DNA of 64,000 nt from NCBI RefSeq assembly GCF_019134595.1, contig NZ_CP077770.1, forward strand, positions 3,158,501-3,222,500. The letters are read 5' to 3'. This DNA is from Pseudoalteromonas shioyasakiensis (GTDB lineage: Bacteria; Pseudomonadota; Gammaproteobacteria; Enterobacterales; Alteromonadaceae). Of this stretch, positions 1-9,846 are shown in pieces. Every line of letters starts with the position of its first letter. The first letter of the stretch is position 1. The notes beneath the pieces were generated by a model. That model did not search any database, was not told where the DNA came from, and was given only the letters and a program-made list of their open reading frames with translations. The translations under genes were made by a program, and so were the position numbers.

Positions 1-1
1 G

Positions 2-943
2 ATCTATGTTTTCACCCCTGATGGTCGTATCGTTGAGCTACCTATGGGTGCGACAGCAGTCGACTTTGCTTATGCAGTTCATACTGATGTAGGTAATACC
101 TGTGTAGGTGCACGCGTTAACCGTAAACCTCACCCACTAAGCAAAGCACTTGATACAGGGCAAACAGTCGAAATCATTACCAGCTCTGGAGCGCACCCTA
201 ATGCAACTTGGTTAAACTTTGTTGTAACAGGTAAAGCACGTTTAGGTATTCGCAATTACCTGAAGAGCCAACAGCATGAAGAAGCCATGCTGCTCGGTCG
301 ACGTTTACTAGACTCAGCACTTGGTGAAACCAAACTCGATGATATTCCAGATGAAAACATTCGCCGTGTACTTCAAGAGCATGAACTAAATACCGTACTT
401 GAGCTATTAGTCGAAATAGGCTCAGGCAATCTAATGAGTGTGCTTATAGCAAAACGTTTGATGCAAGTTGATGCAGACGACCTAGACGACCTAGCACAAA
501 AAGCAAAAGCGACCATCATCGGTACTGAAGGCATGTTAGTTAATTACTCTAAATGCTGCCGACCAGTCCCAGGTGATGCTATTACAGCTTATATCAGCCA
601 AGGTAAAGGCCTTACTGTTCACCGCCAAGAATGTAAAAACATTCGTGGTTGGGAAAAAGAGCGTTCAAAATACCTAGTTGTAAAATGGGACGATAACCCA
701 GAGAAAGAATATATTGCAGCCCTTCGTATTGAGATTATCAATCACCAAGGTGCGCTGGCTAAATTAACCAATGTTGTTGCCTCAACCCAAGCCAATATTG
801 TTGAAATAGCAACTGACGAAAAAGAAAGTAATTTATACATGATAGATTTAGGCATCACGGTTAAAAACCGCGTTCATGTTGCTAACATTATGCGCCGCAT
901 TCGCGTTATGCCTGATGTGCAAAGAGTCTATCGTAAAAAGTAA
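2..943 (+). CDS. spoT: SpoT, C-terminal part (bifunctional (p)ppGpp synthetase/hydrolase), cut by window edge
   Basis: The reading frame is open from base 2, so the gene begins before the window; about 313 codons remain. SpoT makes and degrades (p)ppGpp, the stringent-response alarmone. What is visible is the regulatory half: a TGS domain at the very start ([20 protein letters not shown]), a helical domain, a conserved-cysteine region ([14 protein letters not shown]) and a C-terminal ACT domain ([20 protein letters not shown]). The catalytic HD and synthetase domains lie upstream, unseen. SpoT rather than RelA is chosen because of the context with trmH and recG downstream. ridA follows after 11 bp, probably co-transcribed. 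Confidence 0.95.
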   Translation: MYVFTPDGRIVELPMGATAVDFAYAVHTDVGNTCVGARVNRKPHPLSKALDTGQTVEIITSSGAHPNATWLNFVVTGKARLGIRNYLKSQQHEEAMLLGRRLLDSALGETKLDDIPDENIRRVLQEHELNTVLELLVEIGSGNLMSVLIAKRLMQVDADDLDDLAQKAKATIIGTEGMLVNYSKCCRPVPGDAITAYISQGKGLTVHRQECKNIRGWEKERSKYLVVKWDDNPEKEYIAALRIEIINHQGALAKLTNVVASTQANIVEIATDEKESNLYMIDLGITVKNRVHVANIMRRIRVMPDVQRVYRKK

Positions 944-954
944 CAAGGATAATC

Positions 955-1347
955 ATGAACAAATCTTTTATTTCTACTGATAATGCACCAGCAGCAATCG
1001 GTACTTATAGCCAAGCAGTTAAAGTAGGCACGGCAGTTTATTTATCAGGTCAAATTCCACTTGTACCAGAAACAATGGAAGTGATCTCTGAAGACTTTAC
1101 TGAGCAAACTCACCAAGTATTCAAAAACCTAACAGCTGTTTGCCAAGCTGCTGGCGGTCAAATTCAAGACATGGTAAAAGTGAATATCTTTTTAACTGAC
1201 CTATCTAACTTTGCGATTGTTAACGAAGTGATGAGCCAGTACTTTAAGCAACCATACCCTGCACGTGCCGCAATTGGCGTACGTGCGCTACCAAAAGGTG
1301 TTCAAGTTGAAATTGACGGTATCATGGAGCTACCTTCAACAAACTAA
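955..1347 (+). CDS. ridA: RidA, reactive intermediate (enamine/imine) deaminase
   Basis: 130 aa, the normal length for the YjgF/YER057c/UK114 family. RidA hydrolyses reactive 2-aminoacrylate and related enamines released by PLP enzymes, and acts as a cytosolic trimer. Family marks are the N-terminal [11 protein letters not shown], the GQIPLVP strand and the signature around [18 protein letters not shown], which holds the Arg that binds the substrate carboxylate. SD AAGGA lies 6 bases before the ATG. It is 11 bp behind spoT, an arrangement I recall from other Alteromonadales; in E. coli ridA is elsewhere. A strong terminator follows. Confidence 0.93.
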   Translation: MNKSFISTDNAPAAIGTYSQAVKVGTAVYLSGQIPLVPETMEVISEDFTEQTHQVFKNLTAVCQAAGGQIQDMVKVNIFLTDLSNFAIVNEVMSQYFKQPYPARAAIGVRALPKGVQVEIDGIMELPSTN

Positions 1348-1354
1348 TCAGCCC

Positions 1355-1387
1355 TGCCAGCAACGCAAAGTTGCTGGCACTTTTTTA
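1355..1387 (+). terminator. Rho-independent terminator of spoT-ridA
   Basis: Perfect 10-bp stem (TGCCAGCAAC / GTTGCTGGCA, 1355-1364 with 1370-1379), 5-base loop, then C and a run of six T. It sits 8 bp after the ridA stop. Confidence 0.93.
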
Positions 1388-1500
1388 GAAAAAGTTATTA
1401 CTTCCCTCAACCGAAATTCTTGACTCAATAGCAAATCTCTAGCACTCTGTTGTTATAACAAGTAAAACCTTTAGCTAATGTAGTAAAAAAGGATCTCCAG

Positions 1501-3105
1501 GTGTTTAAGCTCGCTCACAACGGCAACGTTTTATTAGATGTTCATGAAAACTCGCCTCCTAGTGCTGCGTTTATTATCGAAGCATTAGAAAAGTCACCAT
1601 TTTGCGAATGCAGAGTGGATCATGAAGCTATCAATAATTTCTTTAAAAGCGACTCAAATGAGCGCATGCTTGTTGTTGCCTCTAAACATGATGCGAGCCT
1701 AGTTGTCACCCTGAGTGATGATAAAATGATGGCTACAGGCGAGCTGACTTTAGCTGAAGGTGGCAAAGTCATGACGCTTGACGATGCTAAAAAAGAGCTT
1801 ATCAAAGCAGGTGTTGCCCGCGGTTATAAGCAAGCTTTCTTAGAAAAGTTATTACAACAACAGTTTGAGTTACCTGCGGGTGAAGTTGCTAAAGGTGTGC
1901 TCGCAAAAGGCCGGTTACCGATTGATGGCCAGCCATCCAAATTTGTACCACAGGTTGAGACATTAAAAGATCGCTTAAAAAAACCTAAGCTACGTGAAGA
2001 CGGCACGGCCGATATGCGTGACTTTGGTAAGCTCGCCAGTGTCGAACCTGGTGTATTACTCATCAAACAAATTCCTGCTACTCCTGGCAAAGAAGGCTTT
2101 ACCGTTACTGGTGATGTACTACCCGCTAAACCGGGGGAAAACAGTACATTAGTGGCCGGTGAAGGGACTGAGATATCTAAGAACAACCCGCTTGAGCTAA
2201 TTTCTGTGATCGCTGGCGTACCCGTTGATATTGCCAACGGTATGCGTGTCGATGATATTTTTACTATTGCCGATGTAAACGTAAAAAGTGGTCACGTAGA
2301 TTTTGAAGGTAGCGTTATTGTGACTCATAACGTTGAACCAGGCATGCGCATTAATGCCAAAGGCGATATCACAGTTATGGGCACAGTGGAGTCTGGTCAT
2401 TTATCAGCAGCTGGCGATATCACTATAAAACAAGGTGTAATTGGCCACCAGCTCGAAGATAAAAAACTGTCGTGTAATATTATCAGCCAAGGTGATATTC
2501 ACTTATCACATGGTCAATACTGCTACCTTGAAGCCAATAATATTCTTATTGAACGCCAAGCTAGCCATTGCATAATGAAAGCCACTAAGCTACTGCAAAT
2601 AGGCCAAGAAGATAATCCGCAAGGCAAGCTATTCGGCGGAGAAATCTTAGACGCACAAATGTTAATTGCCGGCGAAATCGGCAATGAATCGGGTGCTAAA
2701 ATGGTCATTCACTTAGCAACTTCGGGTGCTGATGTCACCGCGCAAACAGATCAGTGCTTAAAAGACTTAGCACAAACAGATGCGCAACTTGATACATTAC
2801 AATCAGCTATCGAAAAAGCAGATCAAGTAAAAGACGCCGAAAAGAAAAAACAGTTACTCGCAAAGATTGGTGCCACACAAATGCACTATTGCGAGCAAGC
2901 TGAAATGCTTGAGAAAAAGCTCTCTAGCTTAGAGCATCACCTGCATGATTTACTGGAAGATGCGCAGTTGGTCGTTAATAAAAAACTGCATTCAGGGGTC
3001 GAAATTCACATTTTCGAAAAAGTATTACTCACTAACCGCCAATACCCACCGTGTAAGGTAAAGCTTGAAGAAAACAAGGTTGAGGTAGAGTTTAAAACCA
3101 GTTAA
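1501..3105 (+). CDS. FapA/DUF342 family protein
   Basis: 534 aa from a GTG start with SD AAGGA 7 bases upstream. The protein resembles the FapA (DUF342) family: a small N-terminal domain, a central glycine-rich right-handed beta-helix-like region (about 150-400, repeated turns such as KGDITVMGTVESG and AAGDITIKQGVIG), and a C-terminal coiled coil (about 410-485) ending in a short beta segment. Family members are linked to flagellar assembly or cell-surface polymers, but no flagellar gene is near, so the role here is unknown. No signal peptide is seen, so it is probably cytoplasmic. It stands alone between two terminators. Confidence 0.8.
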   Translation: MFKLAHNGNVLLDVHENSPPSAAFIIEALEKSPFCECRVDHEAINNFFKSDSNERMLVVASKHDASLVVTLSDDKMMATGELTLAEGGKVMTLDDAKKELIKAGVARGYKQAFLEKLLQQQFELPAGEVAKGVLAKGRLPIDGQPSKFVPQVETLKDRLKKPKLREDGTADMRDFGKLASVEPGVLLIKQIPATPGKEGFTVTGDVLPAKPGENSTLVAGEGTEISKNNPLELISVIAGVPVDIANGMRVDDIFTIADVNVKSGHVDFEGSVIVTHNVEPGMRINAKGDITVMGTVESGHLSAAGDITIKQGVIGHQLEDKKLSCNIISQGDIHLSHGQYCYLEANNILIERQASHCIMKATKLLQIGQEDNPQGKLFGGEILDAQMLIAGEIGNESGAKMVIHLATSGADVTAQTDQCLKDLAQTDAQLDTLQSAIEKADQVKDAEKKKQLLAKIGATQMHYCEQAEMLEKKLSSLEHHLHDLLEDAQLVVNKKLHSGVEIHIFEKVLLTNRQYPPCKVKLEENKVEVEFKTS

Positions 3106-3110
3106 TAAAA

Positions 3111-3132
3111 AAGAGGCTTAAAGCCTCTTTTT
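3111..3132. terminator. Bidirectional terminator between the FapA-like gene and asnA
   Basis: Stem AAGAGGCTT / AAGCCTCTT (3111-3119 with 3121-3129), A-rich on the left and T-rich on the right, between two convergent genes. It can serve both. Confidence 0.85.
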
Positions 3133-3154
3133 ACCAGGGTCATTAAATCTTAAT

Positions 3155-4150
3155 TTAAAGAATTCCTTCCACTTGCTGTTTTAGCTGCTCAGGCCAAACA
3201 CCAACTTGTACTTGCCCGATATGCTGTTTTTGTAACAACAACATAGCGAGTCGTGATTGACCAATTCCACCACCTATTGTTTGCGGAAACTTCTTCGCCA
3301 GTAGCTGTTTATGCCAATCAAACTCTAGGCGAGCTTGGTCGCCTGTAATCGCTAATTGAGTAGCTAAGGCATCAGGACTTACACGAATGCCCATTGAAGA
3401 GATTTCAAATGCATCTTCAAGTACTGGGTTCCAAACTAAAATATCACCGTTTAAGCCTGCAAATTTACTACAGGTTTGTGTTGACCAATCGTCATAATCC
3501 GGTGCTCGTACGTCATGAATTTTGCCATCTGCAAGTGTGCCGCCTATACCAATTAAAAATACCGCACCGTATTCTTGTGCTACCGCTTTTTCACGTTGTT
3601 TCGCTGTAAAGTCAGGATACATCTGACGTAGCTGTTCACTGTGTACAAAGGTGATTTGCTCTGGCAAAAACGGCGTTAAATCAAACTCGCTTGCGACAAA
3701 GCGTTCTGTTGCTTTAATCGCCTGATAAAGTGATGTCACGGTTTCTTTTAACTTGTCTAAGGTACGCTCTGTACTCTCGCAAATCACTTTTTCCCAGTCC
3801 CATTGGTCAACATATACCGAGTGAATTGGGCTTAAAGATTCTTCATCAGGGCGAAGCGCCTTCATGTGCGTATAGAGCCCCTCACCTACCGAAAAATCGT
3901 AATCAGCCAAGGTTTTGCGTTTCCACTTAGCTAATGAATGGACTACTTCAAATTGGCTACCCGGAATTGTTTTCACTGCTACCGATACAGCATTTTCAGT
4001 ACCGCTTAAGTTATCTTGAATACCATCGCCTACTTTTGCCAAGATCGGCGCTTGTACTTCAACTAACCCTAATTGTTGTTCTAATTGGCTTGAAAAAAAC
4101 TGTTTTACTTTACTAATTTGCTGCTGTTGCTGCAGGTAGTGTGAACTCAT
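3155..4150 (-). CDS. asnA: Aspartate-ammonia ligase (asparagine synthetase A)
   Basis: 331 aa; E. coli AsnA is 330. It converts aspartate, ammonia and ATP to asparagine in the cytoplasm. The fold is a class II tRNA-synthetase-like core, and long blocks read like the family: [80 protein letters not shown] and the C-terminal [12 protein letters not shown] frame-matched ATG at 4165 would add five residues, but the GAGG element sits 9 bases before the ATG at 4150 and that length matches the family. It is divergent from its predicted regulator asnC. Confidence 0.96.
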   Translation of the reverse strand: MSSHYLQQQQQISKVKQFFSSQLEQQLGLVEVQAPILAKVGDGIQDNLSGTENAVSVAVKTIPGSQFEVVHSLAKWKRKTLADYDFSVGEGLYTHMKALRPDEESLSPIHSVYVDQWDWEKVICESTERTLDKLKETVTSLYQAIKATERFVASEFDLTPFLPEQITFVHSEQLRQMYPDFTAKQREKAVAQEYGAVFLIGIGGTLADGKIHDVRAPDYDDWSTQTCSKFAGLNGDILVWNPVLEDAFEISSMGIRVSPDALATQLAITGDQARLEFDWHKQLLAKKFPQTIGGGIGQSRLAMLLLQKQHIGQVQVGVWPEQLKQQVEGIL

Positions 4151-4282
4151 AATAATTGGCCTCATTCCCAGTTATTGTTACTTGCTTAATTAGAGAAACC
4201 CGCTGCTTGGCCCCTCCTGTTAAAACAATCCTCAACTAAACAAAGATAATTTTCAACAACCCGCAATAAAAAGAACTTAACA

Positions 4283-4312
4283 TTGAAATTTTCATAAAAA
4301 TAATGCTATAAA
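4283..4312 (+). promoter_or_regulatory. Predicted sigma-70 promoter of asnC in the asnA/asnC divergent region
   Basis: TTGAAA (4283-4288), 18-bp spacer, TATAAA (4307-4312), 36 bp before the asnC start codon. The 197-bp AT-rich space between asnA and asnC would also hold the asnA promoter and AsnC-binding sites, which I could not place. Confidence 0.5.
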
Positions 4313-4347
4313 ATTTATTGATTCAATAATTAACACTAAAAAATACT

Positions 4348-4806
4348 ATGGAAAATTATCAAATCGATAATCTCGATAAAAACATCCTTAATGCGTTAAT
4401 GGAAAATGCGCGAACAGCGTATGCAGAACTCGCTAAACGCTTTGCAGTAAGTGCCGGAACTATTCATGTTCGGGTCGAAAAGATGAAACAGGCTGGAATT
4501 ATTACTGGCACCCAAGTCAGTATTGATGCCAAACAGCTTGGTTACGATGTTTGCTGTTTTATTGGTATTAACCTCAACAATGCCCGTGATTACCCACAAA
4601 CTTTACTGCATTTAAAAGAACTAGAAGAGGTTGTCGAAGCCTATTACACCACGGGTAATTACAGTATATTTATCAAAGTGATGACACGCTCAATTGATCA
4701 TCTACAAGATGTGTTAATTAACAAAATACAAGCCATCGAAGCTATTCAATCAACAGAAACGCTGATCTCATTACAAAACCCTATTAGCCGTGCTGTTGTT
4801 CCCTAG
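4348..4806 (+). CDS. asnC: AsnC, Lrp/AsnC-family transcriptional regulator
   Basis: 152 aa; reads as a close relative of E. coli AsnC (MENYQIDNLDKNIL, NARTAYAELAKRF, GTIHVRVEKMKQAGIITG, AYYTTGNYSIFIKVM, IQSTETLISLQNPI). It has an N-terminal winged HTH (about 5-65) and a C-terminal RAM ligand-binding domain. In E. coli it activates asnA and autorepresses, and responds to asparagine. The same divergent arrangement with asnA is kept here, which supports the same role. Confidence 0.96.
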   Translation: MENYQIDNLDKNILNALMENARTAYAELAKRFAVSAGTIHVRVEKMKQAGIITGTQVSIDAKQLGYDVCCFIGINLNNARDYPQTLLHLKELEEVVEAYYTTGNYSIFIKVMTRSIDHLQDVLINKIQAIEAIQSTETLISLQNPISRAVVP

Positions 4807-4850
4807 GGTATAATCAGCGCCAATTAGAATCCGTCAACGAGCACACAACT

Positions 4851-5567
4851 ATGGATACAACTCGCTTTGAGCGTGTTAAGCGCGTGTTAGACCGCCGCCA
4901 AACGGACCTAACGGTTTGTTTAGAAGAAGTACATAAGCATCATAATTTATCAGCCATTGCCCGCACAGCTGACGCGACGGGCTGCCATCATGTTCATGCT
5001 GTATGGCCAGAGAATCAAAAATGGTTAACTAACAATACCTCAGGTGGTAGTAAAAACTGGCTCGAAACTCACTTGCATCGTAATATCGATGAAGCTGTTG
5101 CCATGATGCGTGCACAAAATCCTGAAGTACAAATTTTAGCTACTCATCTCAGCGACGACGCAGTCGACTTTCGTGAAATTGATTACACCAAACCGACGGC
5201 TGTTATTGTTGGCCAAGAACGTGATGGTATTTCACCACGCGCCCTCGCTCATGCTGATAAAAATATCATTATCCCAATGCAAGGAATGGTGCAATCTCTT
5301 AATGTATCTGTTGCTGCTGCACTTATTCTATTTGAAGCACAGCGCCAACGTGAAGAAGCCGGACTTTACAACCGCGATATGCTTGATGCGAAAATTAAGC
5401 ACCGCATCTTGTTTGAAGGCTGCCACCCTATCATTGCCGAACAATGTCGCGAAAAAGAGCTACCGTACCCTGAGCTCGATGAAAATGGTGAAATTGTTGC
5501 TGATGAAAGGTTCTGGAACATTTTAAAACACACGCAACCGCTTGAAGCCACTAACGAGTGCAAGTAA
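4851..5567 (+). CDS. trmH: tRNA (guanosine-18-2'-O)-methyltransferase
   Basis: 238 aa SPOUT-class methyltransferase (E. coli TrmH 229 aa) that methylates the ribose of G18 in the D-loop of tRNAs using SAM. Motif regions: N-terminal HHNLSAIARTADATGCHHVHAVW, AVIVGQERDGIS (motif 2) and the knot-forming IIPMQGMVQSLNVSVAAALI (motif 3), then a basic C-terminal extension. It lies just before recG, as in the E. coli spoT operon, although here ridA, the FapA gene and asnA/asnC separate it from spoT. Confidence 0.95.
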   Translation: MDTTRFERVKRVLDRRQTDLTVCLEEVHKHHNLSAIARTADATGCHHVHAVWPENQKWLTNNTSGGSKNWLETHLHRNIDEAVAMMRAQNPEVQILATHLSDDAVDFREIDYTKPTAVIVGQERDGISPRALAHADKNIIIPMQGMVQSLNVSVAAALILFEAQRQREEAGLYNRDMLDAKIKHRILFEGCHPIIAEQCREKELPYPELDENGEIVADERFWNILKHTQPLEATNECK

Positions 5568-5606
5568 ACTGAAAAACAGTCTACTAATTAATAATTTGAG
5601 TTACCT

Positions 5607-7688
5607 TTGAGTCATCCTAGCTTAGCGTTATACCCAATTACAGAATTAAAAGGCGTCGGCCCGAAAATGGCCGAGCGCCTTGCTAAGCTAAATATTCATA
5701 CGGTGCAAGACATGCTGTTTCATTTGCCTCACCGCTATGAAGACCGCACCCGCATTCACCCAATCTGCGAACTCCAACCGCACAGCCATGTTAGTGTTGA
5801 AGCCACTATTGAAACCAGCCAAATTACCTTTGGTAAAAGACGCATGCTGGTTTGCCAAGTAAATGATGGCACGGGCCGTTTAACGCTCAGATTTTTTAAC
5901 TTTAGCGCAGCTCAAAAAAATGCCTTAAGTACAGGTAAAATCATTCGCTGCTTTGGTGAGATCCGCCGTGGCCGTGTTGGCTTTGAAATGACACATCCGG
6001 AATACAGCTTATCGGATACCCCTTCTGAGCAACCAACGAACACCACGCTTACGCCGGTTTATCCTGTTACCGAAGGGCTTAAACAGTTATCTATTCGTGC
6101 ACTTAGCGATCAAGCACTTGCACTATTAACTAAATACCCTGTCGAAGAGTTACTGCCAGAACAGTTTCAGCCAACCGGAATGCGTTTAGCCGATGCTTTA
6201 ATGACCTTACATCGTCCACAAAACGATGTTGATTTAACTGCCCTTGAACAAGGTATGCACCCTGCCCAGCAACGGCTAGTGTTTGAAGAGCTGCTTGCGC
6301 AAAACTTAAGCCTTTTAAAGCTACGCCAAAAAGGGCAAACGGTAAAAGCGGTTGCTTTAAAGCCTCATAACCAACTTGAGCAGCAATTTTTAGCTAATTT
6401 AGCCTTTAGCCCAACCAACGCGCAAAGTCGTGTTGTGGCAGAGATCAAAAGTGACTTACAACACCCGTTTCCGATGATGCGCCTAGTACAAGGCGATGTC
6501 GGCTCTGGTAAAACCTTAGTTGCAGCACTCAGTGCGCTCACCGCGATCAGCGAAGGCTACCAAGTTGCTTTAATGGCACCAACTGAGATTTTATCAGAGC
6601 AACATGGCATCAACTTTAGCCAATGGTTTAATCAACTCGGTGTTGAAGTCGCTTGGTTAGGTGGCAAAAGTAAAGGTAAAGAGCGCACAGCGACTTTGGA
6701 AAAAATCGCCTCTGGGGAAGCGCAAATGATTGTTGGCACCCACGCATTATTCCAAGAGCAGGTTGAGTTTAACAATCTCGTTTTAATCATCATAGATGAG
6801 CAACATCGCTTTGGTGTTCATCAGCGCTTATCACTGCGTGAAAAAGGCCGCTTTGGTGACTGTTACCCGCATCAATTAGTGATGACGGCAACGCCTATTC
6901 CACGAACGCTAGCAATGACAGCCTACGCTGACTTAGAAACCTCAGTGATTGATGAGTTACCACCCGGTAGAACGCCTATTACAACGGTGGCTATTCCTGA
7001 TGCACGCCGAGACGAAATAATTCAACGTGTGAGAACAGCGTGTACAGAGCAAGGTCGTCAAGTGTATTGGGTTTGCACTCTGATTGATGAATCTGAAGTA
7101 CTGCAATGCCAAGCAGCGGAAGATAGCGCAGAGCAATTAAAAGCAGCACTGCCAGAGCTAAACGTTGGCTTAGTGCATGGCCGGATGAAAGCCGCCGAAA
7201 AACAAGCCGTTATGAGTGAGTTTAAAGCGGGCAATATCCATGTACTCGTTGCCACAACGGTGATTGAAGTGGGTGTTGATGTGCCTAATGCGAGCCTTAT
7301 TATTATTGAAAACCCTGAGCGGTTGGGGCTTGCGCAACTCCACCAGCTACGCGGCCGTGTTGGTCGTGGGGCAACGGCATCACACTGTGTTTTACTTTAT
7401 CACGCGCCATTATCAGCTACAGCGCAAAAACGCTTAGGTGTGCTGCGTGAAAGTAATGATGGCTTTGTGATTGCTGAGCGAGATCTCGAAATTCGTGGCC
7501 CTGGTGAAGTACTTGGTACCAAACAAACAGGCCTAGCCGAATTTAAAATCGCCGACCTAAACCGCGATAAACAAACACTCGATCATGTAAGACCCATTGC
7601 CTTCAAAATTTTGAACGACTATCCAGAGCTTACCGATAAATTGATTCAACGTTGGCTTGCTGGCAAATCAAACTACGCACAAGCTTAA
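5607..7688 (+). CDS. recG: ATP-dependent DNA helicase RecG
   Basis: 693 aa, the same length as E. coli RecG, starting at TTG 39 bp after trmH. RecG regresses stalled replication forks and processes R-loops and recombination intermediates. Visible: N-terminal helix-hairpin-helix-like LKGVGPKMAERL and the OB-fold wedge domain (about 60-150), Walker A GDVGSGKT (296-303), Walker B DEQH (397-400), TATPIPRTLAMT (motif III), the helicase C lobe with RGRVGRGATASHC, and the C-terminal RDLEIRGPGEVLGTKQTG. All catalytic motifs are intact. Confidence 0.97.
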   Translation: MSHPSLALYPITELKGVGPKMAERLAKLNIHTVQDMLFHLPHRYEDRTRIHPICELQPHSHVSVEATIETSQITFGKRRMLVCQVNDGTGRLTLRFFNFSAAQKNALSTGKIIRCFGEIRRGRVGFEMTHPEYSLSDTPSEQPTNTTLTPVYPVTEGLKQLSIRALSDQALALLTKYPVEELLPEQFQPTGMRLADALMTLHRPQNDVDLTALEQGMHPAQQRLVFEELLAQNLSLLKLRQKGQTVKAVALKPHNQLEQQFLANLAFSPTNAQSRVVAEIKSDLQHPFPMMRLVQGDVGSGKTLVAALSALTAISEGYQVALMAPTEILSEQHGINFSQWFNQLGVEVAWLGGKSKGKERTATLEKIASGEAQMIVGTHALFQEQVEFNNLVLIIIDEQHRFGVHQRLSLREKGRFGDCYPHQLVMTATPIPRTLAMTAYADLETSVIDELPPGRTPITTVAIPDARRDEIIQRVRTACTEQGRQVYWVCTLIDESEVLQCQAAEDSAEQLKAALPELNVGLVHGRMKAAEKQAVMSEFKAGNIHVLVATTVIEVGVDVPNASLIIIENPERLGLAQLHQLRGRVGRGATASHCVLLYHAPLSATAQKRLGVLRESNDGFVIAERDLEIRGPGEVLGTKQTGLAEFKIADLNRDKQTLDHVRPIAFKILNDYPELTDKLIQRWLAGKSNYAQA

Positions 7689-7714
7689 TCGCAAATCTAA
7701 CTTTTCTGCTAGAA

Positions 7715-7742
7715 CAAAAAAGCCCAGCTAATTAGCTGGGCT
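7715..7742 (-). terminator. Terminator of the porin gene (convergent with recG)
   Basis: Perfect palindrome AGCCCAGCTAA / TTAGCTGGGCT (7721-7731 with 7732-7742). A run of A on the + strand just before it gives a T tail on the minus strand, so it fits the porin transcript best. Confidence 0.85.
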
Positions 7743-7772
7743 GACAAGTCAGGGAGTTATCCAAAGGTTGGA

Positions 7773-8705
7773 TTAGAACTTGTATTCAATACCAACACCT
7801 AGGTAGTCTTGGTCAACTTGATTGTCTGTATCAAACGTTGAGTAGAAACCAAATACTTTGGTGTTTTTGCTAAGCTTGTGATCAACACCTGCAGAAATAG
7901 CTGTTTTCTTGTCGCCTTCATCAAAGTCAATTACTTGGTACTGCACTTTGAAAGTATTGCTATTCATTTGGTAAGCAGCATTTACTAAGTAGCCATCAGC
8001 TTCTGCACTACCATCCACTTTTTCTTGTGTTTGGTACATAGCACCTAGTTTAAAGTCACCTAGTTTACCTTGAACTGTTGCACGAACAATGTCGTAACCT
8101 TTTACTTCGCTGTCAGCTGCAACTGATGCATAAAGTTTGCTTTCTTTAAGTTTTGCATCGCCGTAAGTTAACGCTACTGAGTAACCGTTATCAGCATCTA
8201 CATCATCTTCAGCTACATAAGTTGCTAATACTTTGAAGCCACTGAAGTCTTTAGAGGCATAAGAAATTGTGTCACCTAAACGGTTTTCACCTTTAAATGC
8301 GTTCTTAATATCACCTTCAAGGTCATTGAATAAATCAACTTTACCTTGAGACTGCTTCATTGCTGTATCGTTACGACCGATAACAACTTGACCAAAGCTA
8401 CCTTTAACACCCACGTATTGGTTACGCGCGGTGATGTTATCGTCATTGTCGCCTTTTGAATCAGCGTCAGATACGTCTACACCAAACTCAAATTTATAAA
8501 CAGCTTCTAAGCCTTCAGAAATTTTTTCTGAACCTTTTAAGCCAAAACGTGAGTTATTGCTTTTAATTTCAGTGAAAGACCCTTCGCCATCATCTGATGA
8601 TTGAACAGTCACGTTTGCTTTACCATATACATCTACATCAGCTAATGCAGAAAAAGATAAACCACCAAATAAAGCTAGGAATAAGCTAGACTTTGCAAAT
8701 TTCAT
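7773..8705 (-). CDS. Gram-negative porin
   Basis: 310 aa outer-membrane beta-barrel of the general porin family. It has a signal peptide with AxA cleavage (MKFAKSSLFLALFGGLSFSALA), then the porin opening DVDVYGKANVTVQ, the VGVKGSFGQVVIGRND element before the constriction loop, and ends GVGIEYKF with the terminal Phe needed for BAM recognition. SD GAGGA lies before the start. Codon use looks highly expressed. The substrate cannot be told. About 196 bp separates it from hdfR and holds no gene. Confidence 0.92.
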   Translation of the reverse strand: MKFAKSSLFLALFGGLSFSALADVDVYGKANVTVQSSDDGEGSFTEIKSNNSRFGLKGSEKISEGLEAVYKFEFGVDVSDADSKGDNDDNITARNQYVGVKGSFGQVVIGRNDTAMKQSQGKVDLFNDLEGDIKNAFKGENRLGDTISYASKDFSGFKVLATYVAEDDVDADNGYSVALTYGDAKLKESKLYASVAADSEVKGYDIVRATVQGKLGDFKLGAMYQTQEKVDGSAEADGYLVNAAYQMNSNTFKVQYQVIDFDEGDKKTAISAGVDHKLSKNTKVFGFYSTFDTDNQVDQDYLGVGIEYKF

Positions 8706-8901
8706 GTCGTTTCCTCAATAATCGCAACAAAAAACACATGTTGTGTTTCAATGTGCGCAGTTTGACAGCGAAAAATGACAGAAAGATGACAATTGAAACA
8801 AAAGCGTCAATTTAGCTTCATAAAATGTAATTATTTTTGAAATAAAAACGTAACTTACTGTTGCAGCATTAATTTTTTATGAAAGCTAAATTAAATTAAT
8901 T

Positions 8902-9756
8902 TTAAGCTTTTATTTGTAGTTCAGTTAATAAGGTCACTAACTTCTCTAATAAAGGGGTTTGCTCATTATCTCTGTGGTAAGCCACAAACACATCGCGCGA
9001 GGTATGCGCAACATCTTCAACATGATAAAGCTCACCAGATTCAAGCTGCTCTTCAACTAATAACTGAGGAATAAACGCACTACCGCCGCACTTCAAAATT
9101 AAATCAAGCGCAATACGACCTGTGCTGGTTCTGAAATAAGGAGGAGCGTGGCCGTTAAACTCACGAGCATGCCATAAAGAAAAGGTGGTACCCCAGTCGA
9201 CATAGACATATTGATTATCGAAAAAGTTTTCACTATCTGCAGTTTCAAAGGCGCTCACAGGAATAATAGGTAGCTCACAAATTCGCTGTACAACCAGTTC
9301 ATCTACTTTAGGGGGATCGAACAACACCGCCAAATCCAAAGTACGTTCTAATAACAAGCGAGTACTCTCTTGCTGTGCTTTGACTTCGGCAACTAACGAC
9401 ACACCCGGCATAGCAGAAACAATATTAGTAATACCAAACTGTAAAAATGCATCCCAAATATTAGGTGTTCCCGCTAAGCTAATTTGCTTATGCATATTAT
9501 CAGCAAGTGCCACATCAACTTTTGCGCGCTGCATACCCGTTATGATCATTTGTGCGTGTGGCAGTAGCCGCTCACCCGGCGCCGTTAACTGTATGTTGTT
9601 TCGTTGACGAATAAATAAGTTAACGCCTAAACCTTGCTCTAATTGTCGGATCCGAAAACTCACCGCAGACTGTGTAATATATAAATTTTCAGCTGCTTTA
9701 CCGAAATGGCGCGTACGAACCACTTCAACAAAAGTCTTCAATAAATCGATATCCAT
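8902..9756 (-). CDS. hdfR: LysR-family regulator, HdfR-like
   Basis: 284 aa. The N-terminal winged HTH (about 1-60) reads closely like E. coli HdfR (MDIDLLKTFVEVVRTRHFGK, LYITQSAVSFRIRQLE, LGVNLFIRQRNNIQLT), followed by the periplasmic-binding-like effector domain. HdfR represses flhDC in E. coli. No flagellar master operon is visible here, so the target is open. It is divergent from maoP exactly as in E. coli, which supports the name. Confidence 0.88.
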   Translation of the reverse strand: MDIDLLKTFVEVVRTRHFGKAAENLYITQSAVSFRIRQLEQGLGVNLFIRQRNNIQLTAPGERLLPHAQMIITGMQRAKVDVALADNMHKQISLAGTPNIWDAFLQFGITNIVSAMPGVSLVAEVKAQQESTRLLLERTLDLAVLFDPPKVDELVVQRICELPIIPVSAFETADSENFFDNQYVYVDWGTTFSLWHAREFNGHAPPYFRTSTGRIALDLILKCGGSAFIPQLLVEEQLESGELYHVEDVAHTSRDVFVAYHRDNEQTPLLEKLVTLLTELQIKA

Positions 9757-9846
9757 TTTTTACCCTTACGATAAAAATAATTTGTTTAATAAAATCGACA
9801 ACTTGATCCATACTCCAGCAAGAAATTAGGGCATGAGGATAAAGCC

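Noticed and set aside
1420..1458. Promoter of the FapA-like gene (TTGACT ... TTATAA)
   Set aside because: Spacing is 27 bp, too long for a sigma-70 promoter.
1824..2237. 137-aa minus-strand frame inside the FapA-like gene
   Set aside because: Shadow of the intact DUF342 gene, no plausible start signals.
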